64,000 nt of DNA from Branchinecta lynchi (taxonomy: Eukaryota > Arthropoda > Branchiopoda > Anostraca > Branchinectidae), in NCBI GenBank assembly GCA_023053575.1, contig JAKZAP010000004.1, positions 19,897,675 through 19,961,674 on the forward strand, written 5' to 3'. Positions within the stretch are counted from its first letter, which is position 1. The number at the start of each line of letters is the position of its first letter. The notes below the pieces were generated by a model, which saw only the letters and a program-made list of their open reading frames with translations, did no database searches and was not told the DNA's origin. This document shows, one piece after another, positions 1 through 11,639 of this stretch. The position numbers were made by a program, and so were the translations under genes.

Positions 1-589
1 GACAACATATATATCAAAGAACGGAAGTTCAGTAATACCAGGACGCTGCAAGGTATGGGGCATGTCAGTCGGAATAGAACTAAGATCGTAAGTTATAGCG
101 GATTTGCAGACTGTGGAACGGGTCGATTGGAAACCGAACGCTCGACAAAACTCCTGTAAACATGCGGCGGTCTACAGGTTTGAGGCGCCGACTATAGTGA
201 CATTGCAGTTGGAGTGCTTGTCTATTTTTATATTTTGTCCCGCTATGGTCCATAGCGATTTTTTGGGAATACATTCATTCATTCATAGACGTTGCAAAGA
301 ACGTTCGACCGAAGTCGAAAGTGTTCCGTCGTTAGGGTCATCCAATATTAACATCATTTTTGCACTAATCCAGGAAGTTTGCTCGAAAATACAACAGAGG
401 GAAATGAGACTTCTCTCACGAACTGATGTGTGACTTGTATTAATGTTGTTGGAGTTACATGTGACCGAACAGGTCCCTAGAAAATGTTATACCTCGTCTC
501 GTGTGATTATACAAATGGGCTCTACGTTTTGTTGACCAGTGGGGTTGTGGGGCGGGTAAATGATCAGAAACATGGATGGAATATTATCT
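1..589. other. No recognised gene or repeat
   Basis: Unique-looking sequence. A 109-codon frame at 104-433 starts MQTVERVDWKPN and shows no recognisable domain. Confidence 0.4.
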
Positions 590-720
590 AAGGGACTTGT
601 ACCGTGACATATGAGCCAGAAGTAAATTTTGAATTGAATTCGGAACTTCAGCTTTGGATCTTCGTAAACAAACCAGGGCCGACAAGGCCTGCGTCCTGAT
701 GAAAACAGAATAAGAACAAA
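590..720 (+). repeat. Family F copy
   Basis: CTTGTACCGTGACATATGAG, CCAGAAGTAAATTTTGAATT and a GCCGACAAGGCCTGCG segment ending GAAAACAGAA. It is related to 6540-6700 and 33112-33260. Confidence 0.55.
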
Positions 721-728
721 GATTTAAT

Positions 729-1303
729 TTGACCCCCACCCGTCAGTTCGCCCACCCGTCAGTTCGCCCACTTCCAAAATCCGACAGTTCGTCCACCCGT
801 CAGTTCGCCCAACGTCAGTACGCCCACCCGTCACTACGCCCACCCGTCACTACTCCCACCCGTCACTACGCCCACCCGTCACTACGCCCACCCGTCACTA
901 CGCCCACCCGTCACTACGCCCACCCGTCAGTTCACCCACCCGTCAGTACTCCCACCCGTCAGTTCGCCCACCGTCAGTTGACCCACCCGTCAGTTGACCC
1001 ACCGTCAGTTCGCCCACCCGTCATTTGGCCCAAAAATCCGTCAGTTGACCCACCCGTCATTTCGCCTAAGAATCCGTCAGTTTGCCCAATTTTCCGACAG
1101 TTTGCCCACCCGTCAGTTGGCCCAAAAATCCGTCAGTTGACCTATCCGTCATTTCGCCTAAAAATCCGTCAGTTCGCCCAATTTTTATGACAGTCACCCA
1201 CCCGTCATTTCGCCTAAGAATCCGTCAGTTAGCCCAACTTTTCCGACATTTCGCCTACCCGTCATTTGGCCCAAAAATCCGACAGTTGGCCCAACTTTGC
1301 TAG
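729..1303 (+). repeat. 16-bp minisatellite array, C-rich orientation
   Basis: About 30 degenerate units of CCCACCCGTCAGTTCG and CCCACCCGTCACTACG, mixed toward the right with a 20-bp variant CCCAAAAATCCGTCAGTTGG. Open frames here read TPTRQFAHPSVRPP-like peptides and are not genes. The right flank is family J. Confidence 0.92.
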
Positions 1304-1317
1304 GTCAGTAACATCTA

Positions 1318-1470
1318 TGAAGAAGGGGCGCGAACCCAGGGGAATAATCAGAAGGAGCGAACCTTTTTTCGTTTAATTAGGGTCGATACAAAATTTCTTT
1401 GGGTGCGACTGTTCTGTTTCCTTAAAAACAAGATCTCGTTCACGTGAAGATGGGTGAAAAGAAAAGCTGT
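1318..1470 (+). repeat. Family J flank of the minisatellite
   Basis: Contains CCCAGGGGAATAATCAGAAG, CGTTTAATTAGGGTCGA and GAAGATGGGTGAAAAG. It matches 8240-8500 in inverted orientation and, in part, 3605-3720. Confidence 0.75.
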
Positions 1471-1526
1471 TCAAATAGTTTGTAACAAACTTTGTTGCTT
1501 GATAAAGAGGTTGTTGCTAACGCCGG

Positions 1527-1612
1527 CCGAGCTAACGAGCTCGTATCCCTGCCGGCCCCCAGTGATCAAAATATGTTGTCACAAAGAATTTTTGAAATAA
1601 AAGAACCTAAAC
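1527..1612 (+). repeat. Family H copy
   Basis: CGAGCTAACGAGCTCGTATC, CCTGCCGGCCCCCAGTGA and AAAATATGTTGTCACAAAG, also found at 25321-25413 in the same orientation. Confidence 0.7.
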
Positions 1613-2746
1613 CTGCTAATTTTTACGGAAATTGAAAGGTTTTTTCAACGATACGCGCAAACAGACCTATCCAAAGTTCAACATCCTAGGTAGGTTTCGG
1701 AACTGTATTTCGTCGTTTTTTATGTTACTTTTTCACTATAATAATCACGTAAACATTTAGTCAGAAATATCAGAAGCTTGTTTTTAGATTCTGCATAAAA
1801 TACGAAAGGAAAATATAGAGGATGAGCACAAAAGTAAAAAGTAAAAATAGAGTAACGTGCAGCGAAAGTTTTCGACTGGCAACACGATTGGGAGTAGTTC
1901 ACAAGGAAATAAAAAGTAAAAGCATAGTAGGAATAAGGGGTGGCCCGAAAGAGCAGAGATTCACCCCTCTCCTGCCTTTTGCTAAGTCCTATCACTCTTT
2001 TATTTTGGCCTCATCGAGGTCCCGGACGCTCGTTTTATTTTAAGACAATCCGATTTTTTTTTTTTAATTGTTAATTTTGGCACTTATGGCCAGCTTCAGT
2101 CGTAAATCCGTCCCTGTCAAAGGCAAGCGAGTCGTTTAAACCAGGTTTCATAACCCGTTAGGTTGGTGGTATGATATGATTTTGTGTGCTACAATGGTAC
2201 TGCTAAAGAACATATGCAAAGCTTTCGTGAATTCCAGTCCCTCAGATGGAAATATGGAAACACCTACAACTCGAAAACAATCCTTTTTTATTGTACGTTA
2301 TTCGGACTGTAAGCGAACTTTTTGTTCTTCAATTGCCGTGTAGAGCATCGCCCGTCGCGTATCGAGAGTTGAGGGTTAGGTCGTAGATTTTAATGCCAAG
2401 CTTTCTCGTGTCGCCTCCTAGTATTTCTTGGAGAGAATATTAGCCCTACTATCAAAAGTAATTGCAATGTACGAGAATCAACTCTTTACGGAAATTTTCC
2501 TCTTGTTAGTGGGAAGATGGTTTTTCTAATTCTACGTAGCCTACCAACTGAATATAAATAGGACATCAAAGATATGTGTTTATATGTGTAAGAACCGAAG
2601 GCTTTCAAACCAGGGACCCGAATGTCCTAAAGCTACTTAACTTTTTCGAGAAATTTCGCGGATTAACCACGACAGACCAGGGTTACAGATTGCAATATCC
2701 ATTGCAAGTTTTGGGATTCCATGTAACAAGAGGGTATCTCTTGAGA
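1613..2746. other. Unannotated DNA around family K
   Basis: Apart from the family K copy nothing was recognised. A 13-nt T run lies at about 2053. Open frames are short and unconvincing. Confidence 0.4.
2093..2207 (+). repeat. Family K copy
   Basis: GTCGTAAATCCGTCCCTGTC, AAAGGCAAGCGAGTCGTTTA and AACCAGGTTTCATAACCCGT. It is repeated in inverted orientation at 7478-7600. Confidence 0.7.
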
Positions 2747-3604
2747 AACAAGACCTAAGGTTTCGATGGGATCCCAAAAATCTGATGTTTGATCCCGTGA
2801 ATTGGGTCTTGTCTTCGCTAGATCTAGTCTTCGCCACGCTAACCATCTGAGAATACAAGTTCAGATATACCTTTATAAGCCATTTCTATTTTGACGATAC
2901 TGAGTGAAACTTCCTGCTTTACATCTGCCAAATTTCCGGTTTCGGCCAAATTCCGAGTGAACTACTTGTCCAGCAAAAAAAGAACAATCCAGAAACGAAG
3001 TCAGCGTATCTCCTTATCCCTATAGAGAACATCTAATAAATTCAAATAAAACTTTAACTTATACAATTTCCGGTTTCAACCGGATTCCAGACTAATTATA
3101 TGTCCGGGTAAAAATGAGTGTCATATACAGACTCAGTGTCTTTTCTTAGCCCTAAATCTTTCATCTAATCAACTTCAAACGAAACTTTCGCTTTCAACAA
3201 ATTTTCCGGTTTGGCCGGATTCCGGGCGAACTAGTTGTTCGACGAGAAAATGGTTTTCATCATCGCGTTCAGTATGTCTTCTTATTCCATAATAGAACAT
3301 CTAATCAACTGAAGAAAACTTTTAATTCTAACCAACCAACCTTGCCTTATCCGGCAAGAAAATGGTTTTCACCATCGTGTTCAGGATGTCTTTTTACCCC
3401 ATAATCGACTATCACATTAGCTGTTACAAAATTTTTGTGTTGCCCCTTAATTTGACCCCCCCCCCCCTCTCTAAATGTCGGACTACAGAGCCCATGTACG
3501 AACTTGATCTTACCGTTGACAGAAAGAATCCTCACACCAAGTTTCATCAAAATAGCCCATTCCTTTCGAGATTTATCGTCCTGACAGACGGGCAGACGGA
3601 CGGA
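2747..3604 (-). mobile_element. Family A copy 1
   Basis: Reverse-oriented. Its 3' end (AACAAGACC..AAGG and GGGATCCC) is at 2747-2777, the tandem core follows, and the GTCY microsatellite ends it at about 3583-3603. The 5' palindrome is missing; repeat family J abuts instead. Confidence 0.8.
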
Positions 3605-3720
3605 AGATTACTCCATTGGAGACACCCTTTCTCGTTTAATTAGGATCAACACGAGTTGATTATTAGTGCAGCTTTTATGTTTTCGTAAAGAGTATGAAGA
3701 TGGGTGCAAAAAAAATAGTT
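3605..3720 (+). repeat. Family J copy without minisatellite
   Basis: GATTACTCCATTGGAGACAC, TCGTTTAATTAGGATCAACA and GAGTATGAAGATGGGTGC match the J flank. It lies between family A copy 1 and family E copy 1. Confidence 0.65.
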
Positions 3721-3759
3721 GTAAGCTCAAATGGCACTTGCAGCTGTATGTAGTAGGTA

Positions 3760-4852
3760 AGGGGTCTGTCAGATGTTCAGGTCCCGATATGCGTGCCAAC
3801 TTTCGTCTTGAAAAACGCCATCGCAGGAATTCTGGAAGGCCCCCCTCCACCTCCTACCCCCAAGTGTCCTGCTCCAGTCCAATTGTGCAAACGATTTATC
3901 TAGAATAAATGCTTGTTCTTCACAGCACGTTTAACTCCGATCCCTCCATTCTATCCGTTTCTTGAAAATTCCGACCACCCCTCCATCAACTCCCCCATAG
4001 CTGTTGAATCCGCTATCATAAGTTGAGATGAACTATTTGATAAAAAGTGCTTTCCGACTTTGCAGTTAACATGCGCACTTTAAGGGAGCTGGAACTTCAT
4101 TTGTAAGCAAAACCCATGAAAATGTATATTTCGCTTAAAAGTATTTTTCTTACTTTGCAATCAAGATTGGTACTTTAAGGAATAATCGGATATGAAAAGT
4201 GGCGATTTCTAAGCCAATCTTCTCGAATGTCTAATATTCCAGCCAAGATCGTCCTAGCACATCTAAGTGCCTTCAATCTTGATCACCGGAATTCCGACAC
4301 CCCCACCCTCCCCTCAAACTCCCCCCACAATCGCCGAAGTCAATCCAGTTGTGAAAAAGATTTATCCAGAGCATCTTTTTCTTACTCCCAGAAAGTTCCA
4401 TCCCAATCTCTCCAGTATCAGCCTTTCACGTATCCCCCCCCCCATCTTCCTGACATGAAAAAGATCCCCAGAGACATGTCCTTTGTTCAATTATGAAATT
4501 TCACTCAAATCCATCACCCGTTCCAAAGTTACGCATAACTTGATATTCCAGATTCCCCCTCCCTCCAGTCCCTCACGTCCTAGCACATCTGGAAGTACCC
4601 TAACTCGGAAACGTGTGAAAAACTGCCCTAATTTTCCAGATTCCTCCGCCCCCTACTCCCCCGCAGATGGTCGGATCGAGAAACTGGTTATATCCAGGTT
4701 AGTTTGGTTGGTCCCAGATAAGTCTGCCAAGTTTCATCGTCCTAGTACATCTGGAAGTACCCTAGCTCGAAAAAGTGTGAAAAAAAACCGGACAGACCGA
4801 CAGACGGAATTACGATAGGTGTATTGCATTTGAGACAGAGGCTACAAGTGCC
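3760..4852 (-). mobile_element. Family E copy 1
   Basis: Reverse-oriented: C-rich versions of the G-rich units (CACCCCCACCCTCCCC), repeated TTTCATCGTCCTAG(C/T)ACATCT motifs, and a GACAGACCGACAGACGG microsatellite at about 4790. It ends ACAAGTGCCAT at 4842-4852, an incomplete 5' hairpin. The 4010-4200 part matches the 18.4-18.9 kb repeats of copy 4. Confidence 0.75.
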
Positions 4853-5274
4853 ATAAAAAGAAATTTAGACAGGTCGTATTAAAATTTCAGTACGTCCATT
4901 TAATCTTGCGAAAATTGTGAATATTCCTTGAAAAACTGTGAAAAATTACAAAAAATTAGAGATAAAGTTGAAAAATAAGACGTTGAGCTAAAATGTGTTG
5001 TTTTTTACAAGTTGTCATGTGTCAGACAACAACTGAGGAACTCACTCATTTCCCTCACTCACCGTGCATCACTGACCAGAATCATGTCCAACAAGTGGTC
5101 CAGTCTTGTTACATTTAAAGCTCGATTTTTTTTTACATGTAATTTGACGTTGCCATATGCACTAAACGAGTGAGTTTCGAGTCCCGGTGTCTCCAATTAC
5201 GGATATCGAACATTACGGATATCGAACTTTTATTGAAATCGAGACTGGTCCAACTTTCGCGTATGAATGCTTCC
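4853..5274. other. No recognised feature
   Basis: AT-rich spacer between family E copy 1 and family A copy 2, with degenerate GAAAAATTACAAAAAATTAG-like sequence. Confidence 0.4.
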
Positions 5275-6272
5275 TTTTTGGGATCCCAAAACGTAAGTGG
5301 AGGGATACCTATGACATCGTAAAGTTGTCTGTCTGTCCGTCCGTCTGTTAGCACGATAACTCTCGAAGGGGTTGAGATATTTTGATCAAACTTGGCATGA
5401 AGAGTCTTTAGGTCAAAATACAGGTCAAGTTCGAAGATGGGCCATGTAGCTCTATATTTAGGGGTGGGGGAGGGGTTTGAAATTAACGGGAACACAAAAT
5501 ACTTTTTAAAAGCTAATGAAATAGTCGAATTAAGGGTAAGGAGACATGCTGAATCCGAATATTAAATTTTTTGTCTCGCTGGACAAATAGTTCACCCGGA
5601 ATCCGGCGAAAACCGGAATATTTGTGAAAAGTAATATGAAGTTGATTGGAGGTTTGATTAAGGGGCAAGGAAACGTGCTGAGTCCGAATATGAAAATTAT
5701 TTTCTCGCCGGACAATTAGTTCGGCAGGAATCCGGCCAAAACCGGAGAATTTGTTTAAAGTAAAAGTTTTATTTAAATTTGATAAGATGTTTGATTTGCG
5801 GGTAAGTAGACAAGCTGAATTCGCATATGACAACTATTTTCTCACCGGACGTATAGATCGCTCGGAATCCGGCTGAAACCGGAAAATTTGTTAAAAGTAA
5901 AATTTTAATTGCAAGTTGATTAGAGGTTGGATTTAAGGAGACATGCTGAATTCATTTTTTGAGCTTTATTTTTTCGCAGGACAAGTAGTTCCGAAATTCC
6001 GCCGAAACCGGAAAATTGGCAGAAGTAAGGCAGGAAGTTTCGATCTGCTTCGTCAAAATAGATATGACTTAAAGGGGTAAACACACATGCTGAATCCATA
6101 TCTCAACTTGGTTTTCTCATATGATTAGCTATTTTGCCTTAATCTTTTTCTAAACTTTAATAGTAAAAGTGTTCAAGGAGTCTGGCGAAGACTGGATCTG
6201 GCGAAGACAAGACCCAATTGTCTGGATCAAATTTGAACTTTTGGGATCCCATCGAAACCTTTGGTCTTGTTT
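5275..6272 (+). mobile_element. Family A copy 2, full length
   Basis: Both ends are present: the palindrome TTTTGGGATCCCAAAA at 5276 and the terminal CTTTGGTCTTGTT at 6260-6272. Between them are the GTCTGTCCGTCC microsatellite and about five diverged core units, each ending in a CCGGAATCCGG-type motif. Confidence 0.9.
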
Positions 6273-6539
6273 AATATCGTTCCACGTCTTACCTTATTGA
6301 CTACAACAGTAGGCTTTCAATTAAAAAAAGAGGTAAATACGTAAAATAAAGTAACATGGATCACGTGTATATCCTCAACAAAGCTCCAGCACCCGGTGAT
6401 GTTGCAGACCGATATAGCCTACTGATTCTACAAAGTTACTATGCATACCTGACTGACACCTGGTGTACGAGGGTTTCATAGGTAAGAAACCCCTATGTTT
6501 AGGCCAAGCACTATCATTTCTGCTAAGCTTATTGTAAAT

Positions 6540-6700
6540 GTGGTTAACTGTGTACTCTTACTGTGACAAATAAACCAGAAGTAGAATTTGTATTAAATTG
6601 ATTGATCATTGATAAACCAAGGCAGGGCCTTTATACAATCCAGCATTAACTTCTGGTTTACTTGTCGCAGTAATACTCTCTTGTATCAAATCTGACCGTT
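6540..6700. repeat. Family F copies in inverted arrangement
   Basis: CTGTGACAAATAAACCAGAA at 6561 is repeated in reverse complement (TTCTGGTTTACTTGTCGCAG) at 6651, giving a stem with about 70 nt between the arms. Confidence 0.65.
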
Positions 6701-6825
6701 GCGTAAAGTTTATAAACAACTATAAACAACAGTTTATAAACTCCGAATTATGCTTATGGTCATATACCTATGACAAATATTATATATAGTATATTACAAA
6801 CGTGTAATATAGATTACAGGTTTGT

Positions 6826-6945
6826 TTCCTTCCCCGAAGTTGAACCAGAGGATTGACAGCCTGACGAGGACCCTCGACAAGAAGGGCTGAAATATCGCTG
6901 ATGAAGAATCGTAGCTGACGGATCCGTTGTAAACATTGTTTGAAT
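6826..6945 (+). repeat. Family D copy
   Basis: Short dispersed repeat with GACGAGGACCCTCGACAAGA, GGGCTGAAATATCGCTGA and GCTGACGGATCCGTT. Other copies lie at 22.8, 29.9, 37.0, 38.9 and 40.9 kb. Confidence 0.7.
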
Positions 6946-7455
6946 AAATATACCTACGACTTCGCAAAAGTTATCCTTCTGTCCGTCCGTCCGTCTGTTA
7001 GCACGATGATTCTCGAAAGGGTAGAGATATTTTCTTGAAAACTGGTATGAGGATCTATTGGGTCAACGTACAGGTCAAGTTCGTAGATGAGCTCGGTAGC
7101 CCCATACCTAGGGGTGAGGGAGGGGTTTCAAATTAAGAGACGAAATTTTTTTTTTAAAAAGCAAATAAGATAGTCGATATAGGGGAAATGAGACATGCTG
7201 AATCCATATCTGAAACTGATTTTCTCGCCGAACAATTAGTTCGTCGGGAACCCGGCCGAAGCCAGAAAATTTATTAAAGGTAAAAGTTTTATTTGAAGTT
7301 GATTAAACGCTTGATTTAGGGGTAACAAAACATGATGAATCCGTATATGATAATTCTTTTCTACCCGGCCGAGTATTTCGCCCGGAATCCAGCCAAAACC
7401 GGAAAAAAATTGGTAAAAGTGTAAGTTTTATTTGAAGTTAATTAGATAAATACAA
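6946..7455 (+). mobile_element. Family A copy 3, fragment
   Basis: Starts inside the 5' module (CTACGACTTCGCAAAAG), retains the GTCY microsatellite and about two core units, and stops before the 3' module. It abuts a family D repeat on the left. Confidence 0.8.
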
Positions 7456-7477
7456 ATCATATACGACTAGAACAGGT

Positions 7478-7600
7478 TTTAAAACAAGGGTGCAATGGTA
7501 CCCGTCGTTCGAGAAATAATCATGTCACCGCCCTGACGGGGTGTTGAAACCTGATTTAAACGACTCGGCTTGCCTTTGACTGGGACGGATTTACGATGAT
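7478..7600 (-). repeat. Family K copy, inverted
   Basis: AAACGACTCGGCTTGCCTTT and GACTGGGACGGATTTACGAT, preceded by GACGGGGTGTTGAAACCTG. Together with 2093-2207 and the 729/8505 minisatellites this makes a second inverted pair in the first 9 kb. Confidence 0.7.
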
Positions 7601-8239
7601 ATTAAACAAAAATTCAAACGACTCGGAGATTGTGTTTGACAGATGTCACCCCCACTCACCCCCCCCCCCTTTCGGGCCACCCCTGGCCCCAAACTGGCTG
7701 TAGATATTGCAGTAAGCAACCCTGGGTGTGTCTTGGTTAACAGCACAAGGGACTCAAGGTTGGAAAAGCTGTTCTGTACGATTTACGATCATATTTTGGA
7801 AAAGCTTTTGAATATTCGGGTTTGCTGGGTTGAAAGCCGTCGGCGAAAGAAATTTATAATTCTCACATACCTTGAATCACATAACGTTGATGAGCAGTTT
7901 AAATTTAGTTTGTGGGCTACGTAAATTTAGGAAAAAAAGTTTTCCCACTGACAAGAGGACACTTCCCGTACATAGTAGAGACTCAGACATTGCAGATAGC
8001 TTGCGAATATACTCGGAGATAGTACACGGAAGCTCGGTAGTAAAGTCCTGCATTATATTTTTTCTATTATGCTTTTACTTTCCATTTCCGTGTGAACGAC
8101 TCTAAATCGTATTGCCAATCAGAACCCTTTACTGCTCGTTACTCTATTTTTCCTTTTTTTTTCATCTTTTAGATTTTCCAACTGAATTTGCCGCAGAATC
8201 TCGCATTGCTCCCCACGTTTCTGACTAAATGTCTACGTA
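7601..8239. other. No recognised gene
   Basis: Contains a C-rich run (CCCCACTCACCCCCCCCCC near 7650) and a 93-codon frame downstream of it with no recognisable domain. Confidence 0.4.
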
Positions 8240-8504
8240 ATTGTCGGCTCCTTCTGATTATTCCCCTGGGGTCTCGGAACTTTTTCACATAATACCTTTT
8301 TTAAACCCATCTTCATATCCTTCTTTACGTAAACATAAAAGTTGCACCCATAGGCATCTCGTGTTGACCTAATTAAACGAGGAAGGTCGCCTCTGTTTGA
8401 GTAATCTTCTGGGATTGCGTCCCTTTTTTTTACCGACAGGGCCGAGTTGAGCTAATTATTCCCCTGGGGTCGCGGCACTTTTTCGTGGATTTAATGATCC
8501 TGCA
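8240..8504 (-). repeat. Family J flank, inverted, with an internal duplication
   Basis: TTATTCCCCTGGGGTC occurs at 8258 and again at 8456, so part of the flank is duplicated. Between the two are ACCTAATTAAACGAGGAAGG and AACATAAAAGTTGCACCCAT. Confidence 0.75.
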
Positions 8505-9110
8505 AAATTGGGTCAACTGTCGGATTTTGAAATTGGGCGAAGTGACGGATGTCGGGAGTGGGTCAACTGACGGATTTCAAGGAGTGGGCCAACTGACGGA
8601 TTTTTGGGCCAAATGACGGGTGGGCGAACTGTCGTAAAAATTGGGCGAACTGACGGGGAGTGGGCCAAAGTCAAGAGTGGGTCAACTGACGGATTTCAAG
8701 AGTGGGCGAACTGACGGATTCCAGGAGTGGGCCAACTGACGGATTTTTGGGCCAAACGACGGGTGGGCGAACTGTCGGAAAAGTTGGCCGAACTGACAGA
8801 TTTTTGTTCGAAATGACGGGTGGGCGAACTGACGGTAGGCGAACTGACGGTGGGCGTAGTGACGGGTGGGCGTAGTGACGGGTAGGCGTAGTGACGGGTG
8901 GACGTAGTGACGGGTGGGCGTTGTGACGGGTGGGCGTAGTGACGGGTGGGCGAAGTGACGGGTGGGTGTAGTGACGGGTGGGTGAACTGTCGGAAAAAGT
9001 GGGCGAACTAACGTTTAGGCGAACTGTCGGAAAAAGTGGGCGAACTGACGGATTTTTTAGGCGAAGTGACGGGTGGGCGAAATGACGGGTGGGCGTAGTG
9101 ACGGGTTCCC
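8505..9110 (-). repeat. 16-bp minisatellite array, inverted copy
   Basis: The same minisatellite as at 729, in reverse orientation (CGTAGTGACGGGTGGG units). The long variant (GGGCCAACTGACGGATTTTT) again sits on the side next to family J. A 19-bp relic, GTGGACGTAGTGACGGGTG, lies alone at 10494. Confidence 0.92.
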
Positions 9111-9204
9111 ACTTGCTTGAGTGGGCGCATTGCTTAGTTCTGACGCCAAACCAGTATATAAATCTCATGTTAAAATTGTCCCTAGACGTTTCCCGAATGC
9201 TCGA

Positions 9205-9385
9205 AGCCTCTTGAAATTCAGTCGACTGCTACAGTCTGGGAACCCCTTTAAAGGACCCCTCGCTTCAACTTAGAGAATCTTAAAATACTTGAATACTTTA
9301 AAACTAGGGTGTGGTTTCAACGAATAACCCACGGTTTTGGCTGTTTTAAGCCTTTTCCGAGACCCGTTGACTTAAAGCGAAAACA
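9205..9385 (-). repeat. Family G copy
   Basis: GGACCCCTCGCTTCAACTTA, AAAATACTTGAATACTTTAA, AACCCACGGTTTTGGCTG and AAGCCTTTTCCGAGACCCG match 34425-34690 inverted. Confidence 0.7.
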
Positions 9386-9810
9386 TGGAAAAATATCGGT
9401 ATAATCTGATCAACCCCTCAAATGAATGTAATGCCCGTAATCAGGTGTAGCAGAAGCGAGATGTGGGTAGGGGTATTGGGTAATCATGGGAGGCAATTTA
9501 ACTTTTATACATGAGACGGAATTGTTTGACATTCCCATCCAAAGTCCGGAGAGCGTGAAATAGGAAACCATATCCGTTATAGTGTTGAAGGTGGAAAGTT
9601 CTGTAAAATATATAGAAAGCCAGTGGAACCAATGTCACAACTCACAAGTATGGTGAATTTGTGAAACGGTTTTCGAACGTCTCAAAGCCTAAAGCATTAG
9701 TGGAGGTGGCTACAGTGTATGTTCCAGCATTCTGACGTACCTGACTCCTTCGAAATGTGCTGCGTTTTCCTCAAAATTACACATCCATCCCGGTTGTTTT
9801 TGCCGCCCTC

Positions 9811-10128
9811 TTATCTTTTTAAAGAAGCAAGTTCCATAGTTCCAGGAAGTTCCATAACGGGTGACGGAAACTTCTGACCAGTGAATGAATGAATGACTAA
9901 TTGATCACGAACTGCCCGAAGGCATAAATCCATTAAAACGGTTACACATATAAAACACACTAAAAAATTTCCAGGACAGATTTTTCTTTGTCTGTAGTTG
10001 GTCGTTAGAAAGTGGTGGACCAGGCAGCTCCTGTAGCAATGAGCTCCTTGGAAGCAATTAGCAGGAGTCTGATCCGCTATGAGAAGTACCAGACAGAGCA
10101 GATACAAAAATCGGCATAGCAGCCGCAT
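9811..10128 (-). CDS. Candidate small secreted cysteine-rich protein
   Basis: An ATG at 10128 on the minus strand opens a 105-residue frame. Residues 1-22 look like a signal peptide: MRLLC, a leucine-rich core and a plausible cleavage near TPANC. Then come six cysteines spaced C-x5-C-x3-C-x15-C-x6-C-x2-C, reminiscent of invertebrate defensin-like peptides, which share the C-x3-C step but usually end in C-x-C or CC. The tail after residue 60 is hydrophobic and then unremarkable, and may be intron or read-through. The frame stays open upstream of this ATG for 56 more codons, which would bury the signal peptide, and DNA near 10210-10290 resembles other repeats here. The call is speculative. Confidence 0.25.
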   Translation of the reverse strand: MRLLCRFLYLLCLVLLIADQTPANCFQGAHCYRSCLVHHFLTTNYRQRKICPGNFLVCFICVTVLMDLCLRAVRDQLVIHSFTGQKFPSPVMELPGTMELASLKR

Positions 10129-11639
10129 AGCGTACAAATGACATCGGAATTTTGAAATCTTGCAAATGAAAATGGAACACAGTTGTAGCCTATGCGAAGA
10201 GTGATTTTGCAGTATAGGTACGACAGGTTCTTTAAAAGATCTTTTATCGGCAGCTACGCGACTATTCGCTCTGCGAACAGTTACACATTCTGTCATATTT
10301 ACGTAGCCACCACGAAGGGTTTTGGTCGGATCTCTTAAAGGGAATATTTGTTGGATTTTTTCATCCTGAGGGTCGGGTCTTGTAGCCTTGCCGGTCTTTG
10401 CCAGGTCCCATATGCATTTTATGGATCCCTAATCAACCGTTAAGCCAGATACATTAGGTAATTTTTTACTTCTTAGACTTTACTCTTTAACTGTGGACGT
10501 AGTGACGGGTGTAAACGGGCAGTATAACCCTATAGAACATAGTTAGTACTGTCAAAGTATCCAAAGTTCTTCCGAATCATACCCCTCTCGATAGACCCTA
10601 ATAATAATTGCGACACTATATCGGTGTGTTGCATTATTTTTTGCAGTCGCCACGTAAACATTTAATCTTATTTCCGGTGATAGACATGGGTACCCTACAA
10701 TGCATTGGAAACAAACAATACGCACGCAAACTAGAACTAATTGCCAACTCCTCACCTCTGAAGATGACCTTCGTCTAACATTACGTAAAGAAGTAAAAGC
10801 TTACACTTCGATCCCACGAATTAGCCTATCCGAAATATTTTCCGCGTTTAATATAATATTTAAATTGTTTTACACATCGAAACTTCCAAAACAGCAGCTA
10901 TAGCTCAGGATTTTTTTTTGGTTTCCTACAGAAACGACACGGAAACGGTCCCTGATTACCACATGAAGGGCAACAGTTTCAAAAAGAAAATTATGCTTGT
11001 CTTATTTCGAAAGTTGATTTTCTAGCCGTGGACTGATAACTATCGCTTAGAAAGGAGAATTTATTAAGCTTCTTTGATTATCTTAATGGCTTTAACTTTA
11101 ACTGAATATCGCTCTTAACGTTATTCAGTTTCTCAGTCTCAGTCAGTGACCTAGAAATAGAATGTGAATCTAAAAAAAAGATAACTAATAAAAGTGGCCT
11201 CACTTTCAAACACGTTAGAAAATTCTACTCTTTTCTGTAAAGGTTTCTGTTAACTGCTCCAAAAATATATTTTGCCTGTGGAGCAAGGGATCTGTCGTAC
11301 ATCTTCAGCACGATTTCCGTCTTTGTTGAACCAAGAACAAATAATATGAGAACTTCCGTCTCCCTATGTCTGTAATACGAAGGTGCGGAGTCGAATATAT
11401 TCTGATGAGGAACATGCGGAGTCGAATATATTCTGATACCCGATGCAAACGAGCGGAGGAGGAGCTACGCAGAACATCATAATTTGTTACTCTACAGATA
11501 GCTGCTCCAAGTAGAACCCCGCAGAAGACTACAAACATCGTCTGAGTCGTCCTTTATAGCTGATCGGATGTCACGTCAAACGCTCTGCAAACCGGATTCT
11601 CGATCCCCGCAGGCATCTCACTGTGTTTTATGCCATAGA
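10129..11639. other. Mostly unrecognised
   Basis: Holds the minisatellite relic at 10494, the 31-bp duplication at 11374 and a minus-strand 67-codon frame (10552-10755) whose start, MRSWQLVLVCVRIVCFQC, is signal-peptide-like but otherwise unsupported. Confidence 0.35.
11374..11436. repeat. 31-bp direct repeat
   Basis: TGCGGAGTCGAATATATTCT occurs twice, 31 bp apart, a simple two-unit tandem duplication. Confidence 0.7.

Noticed and set aside
729..1190. Long open frame reading TPTRQFAHPSVRPP-like repeats
   Set aside because: It is a translation of the 16-bp minisatellite; the inverted array at 8671-9168 gives the same peptide on the other strand. No gene signals are present.
729..9110. CRISPR array
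   Set aside because: The repeats are 16-20 bp, directly tandem without unique spacers, and the genome is eukaryotic.
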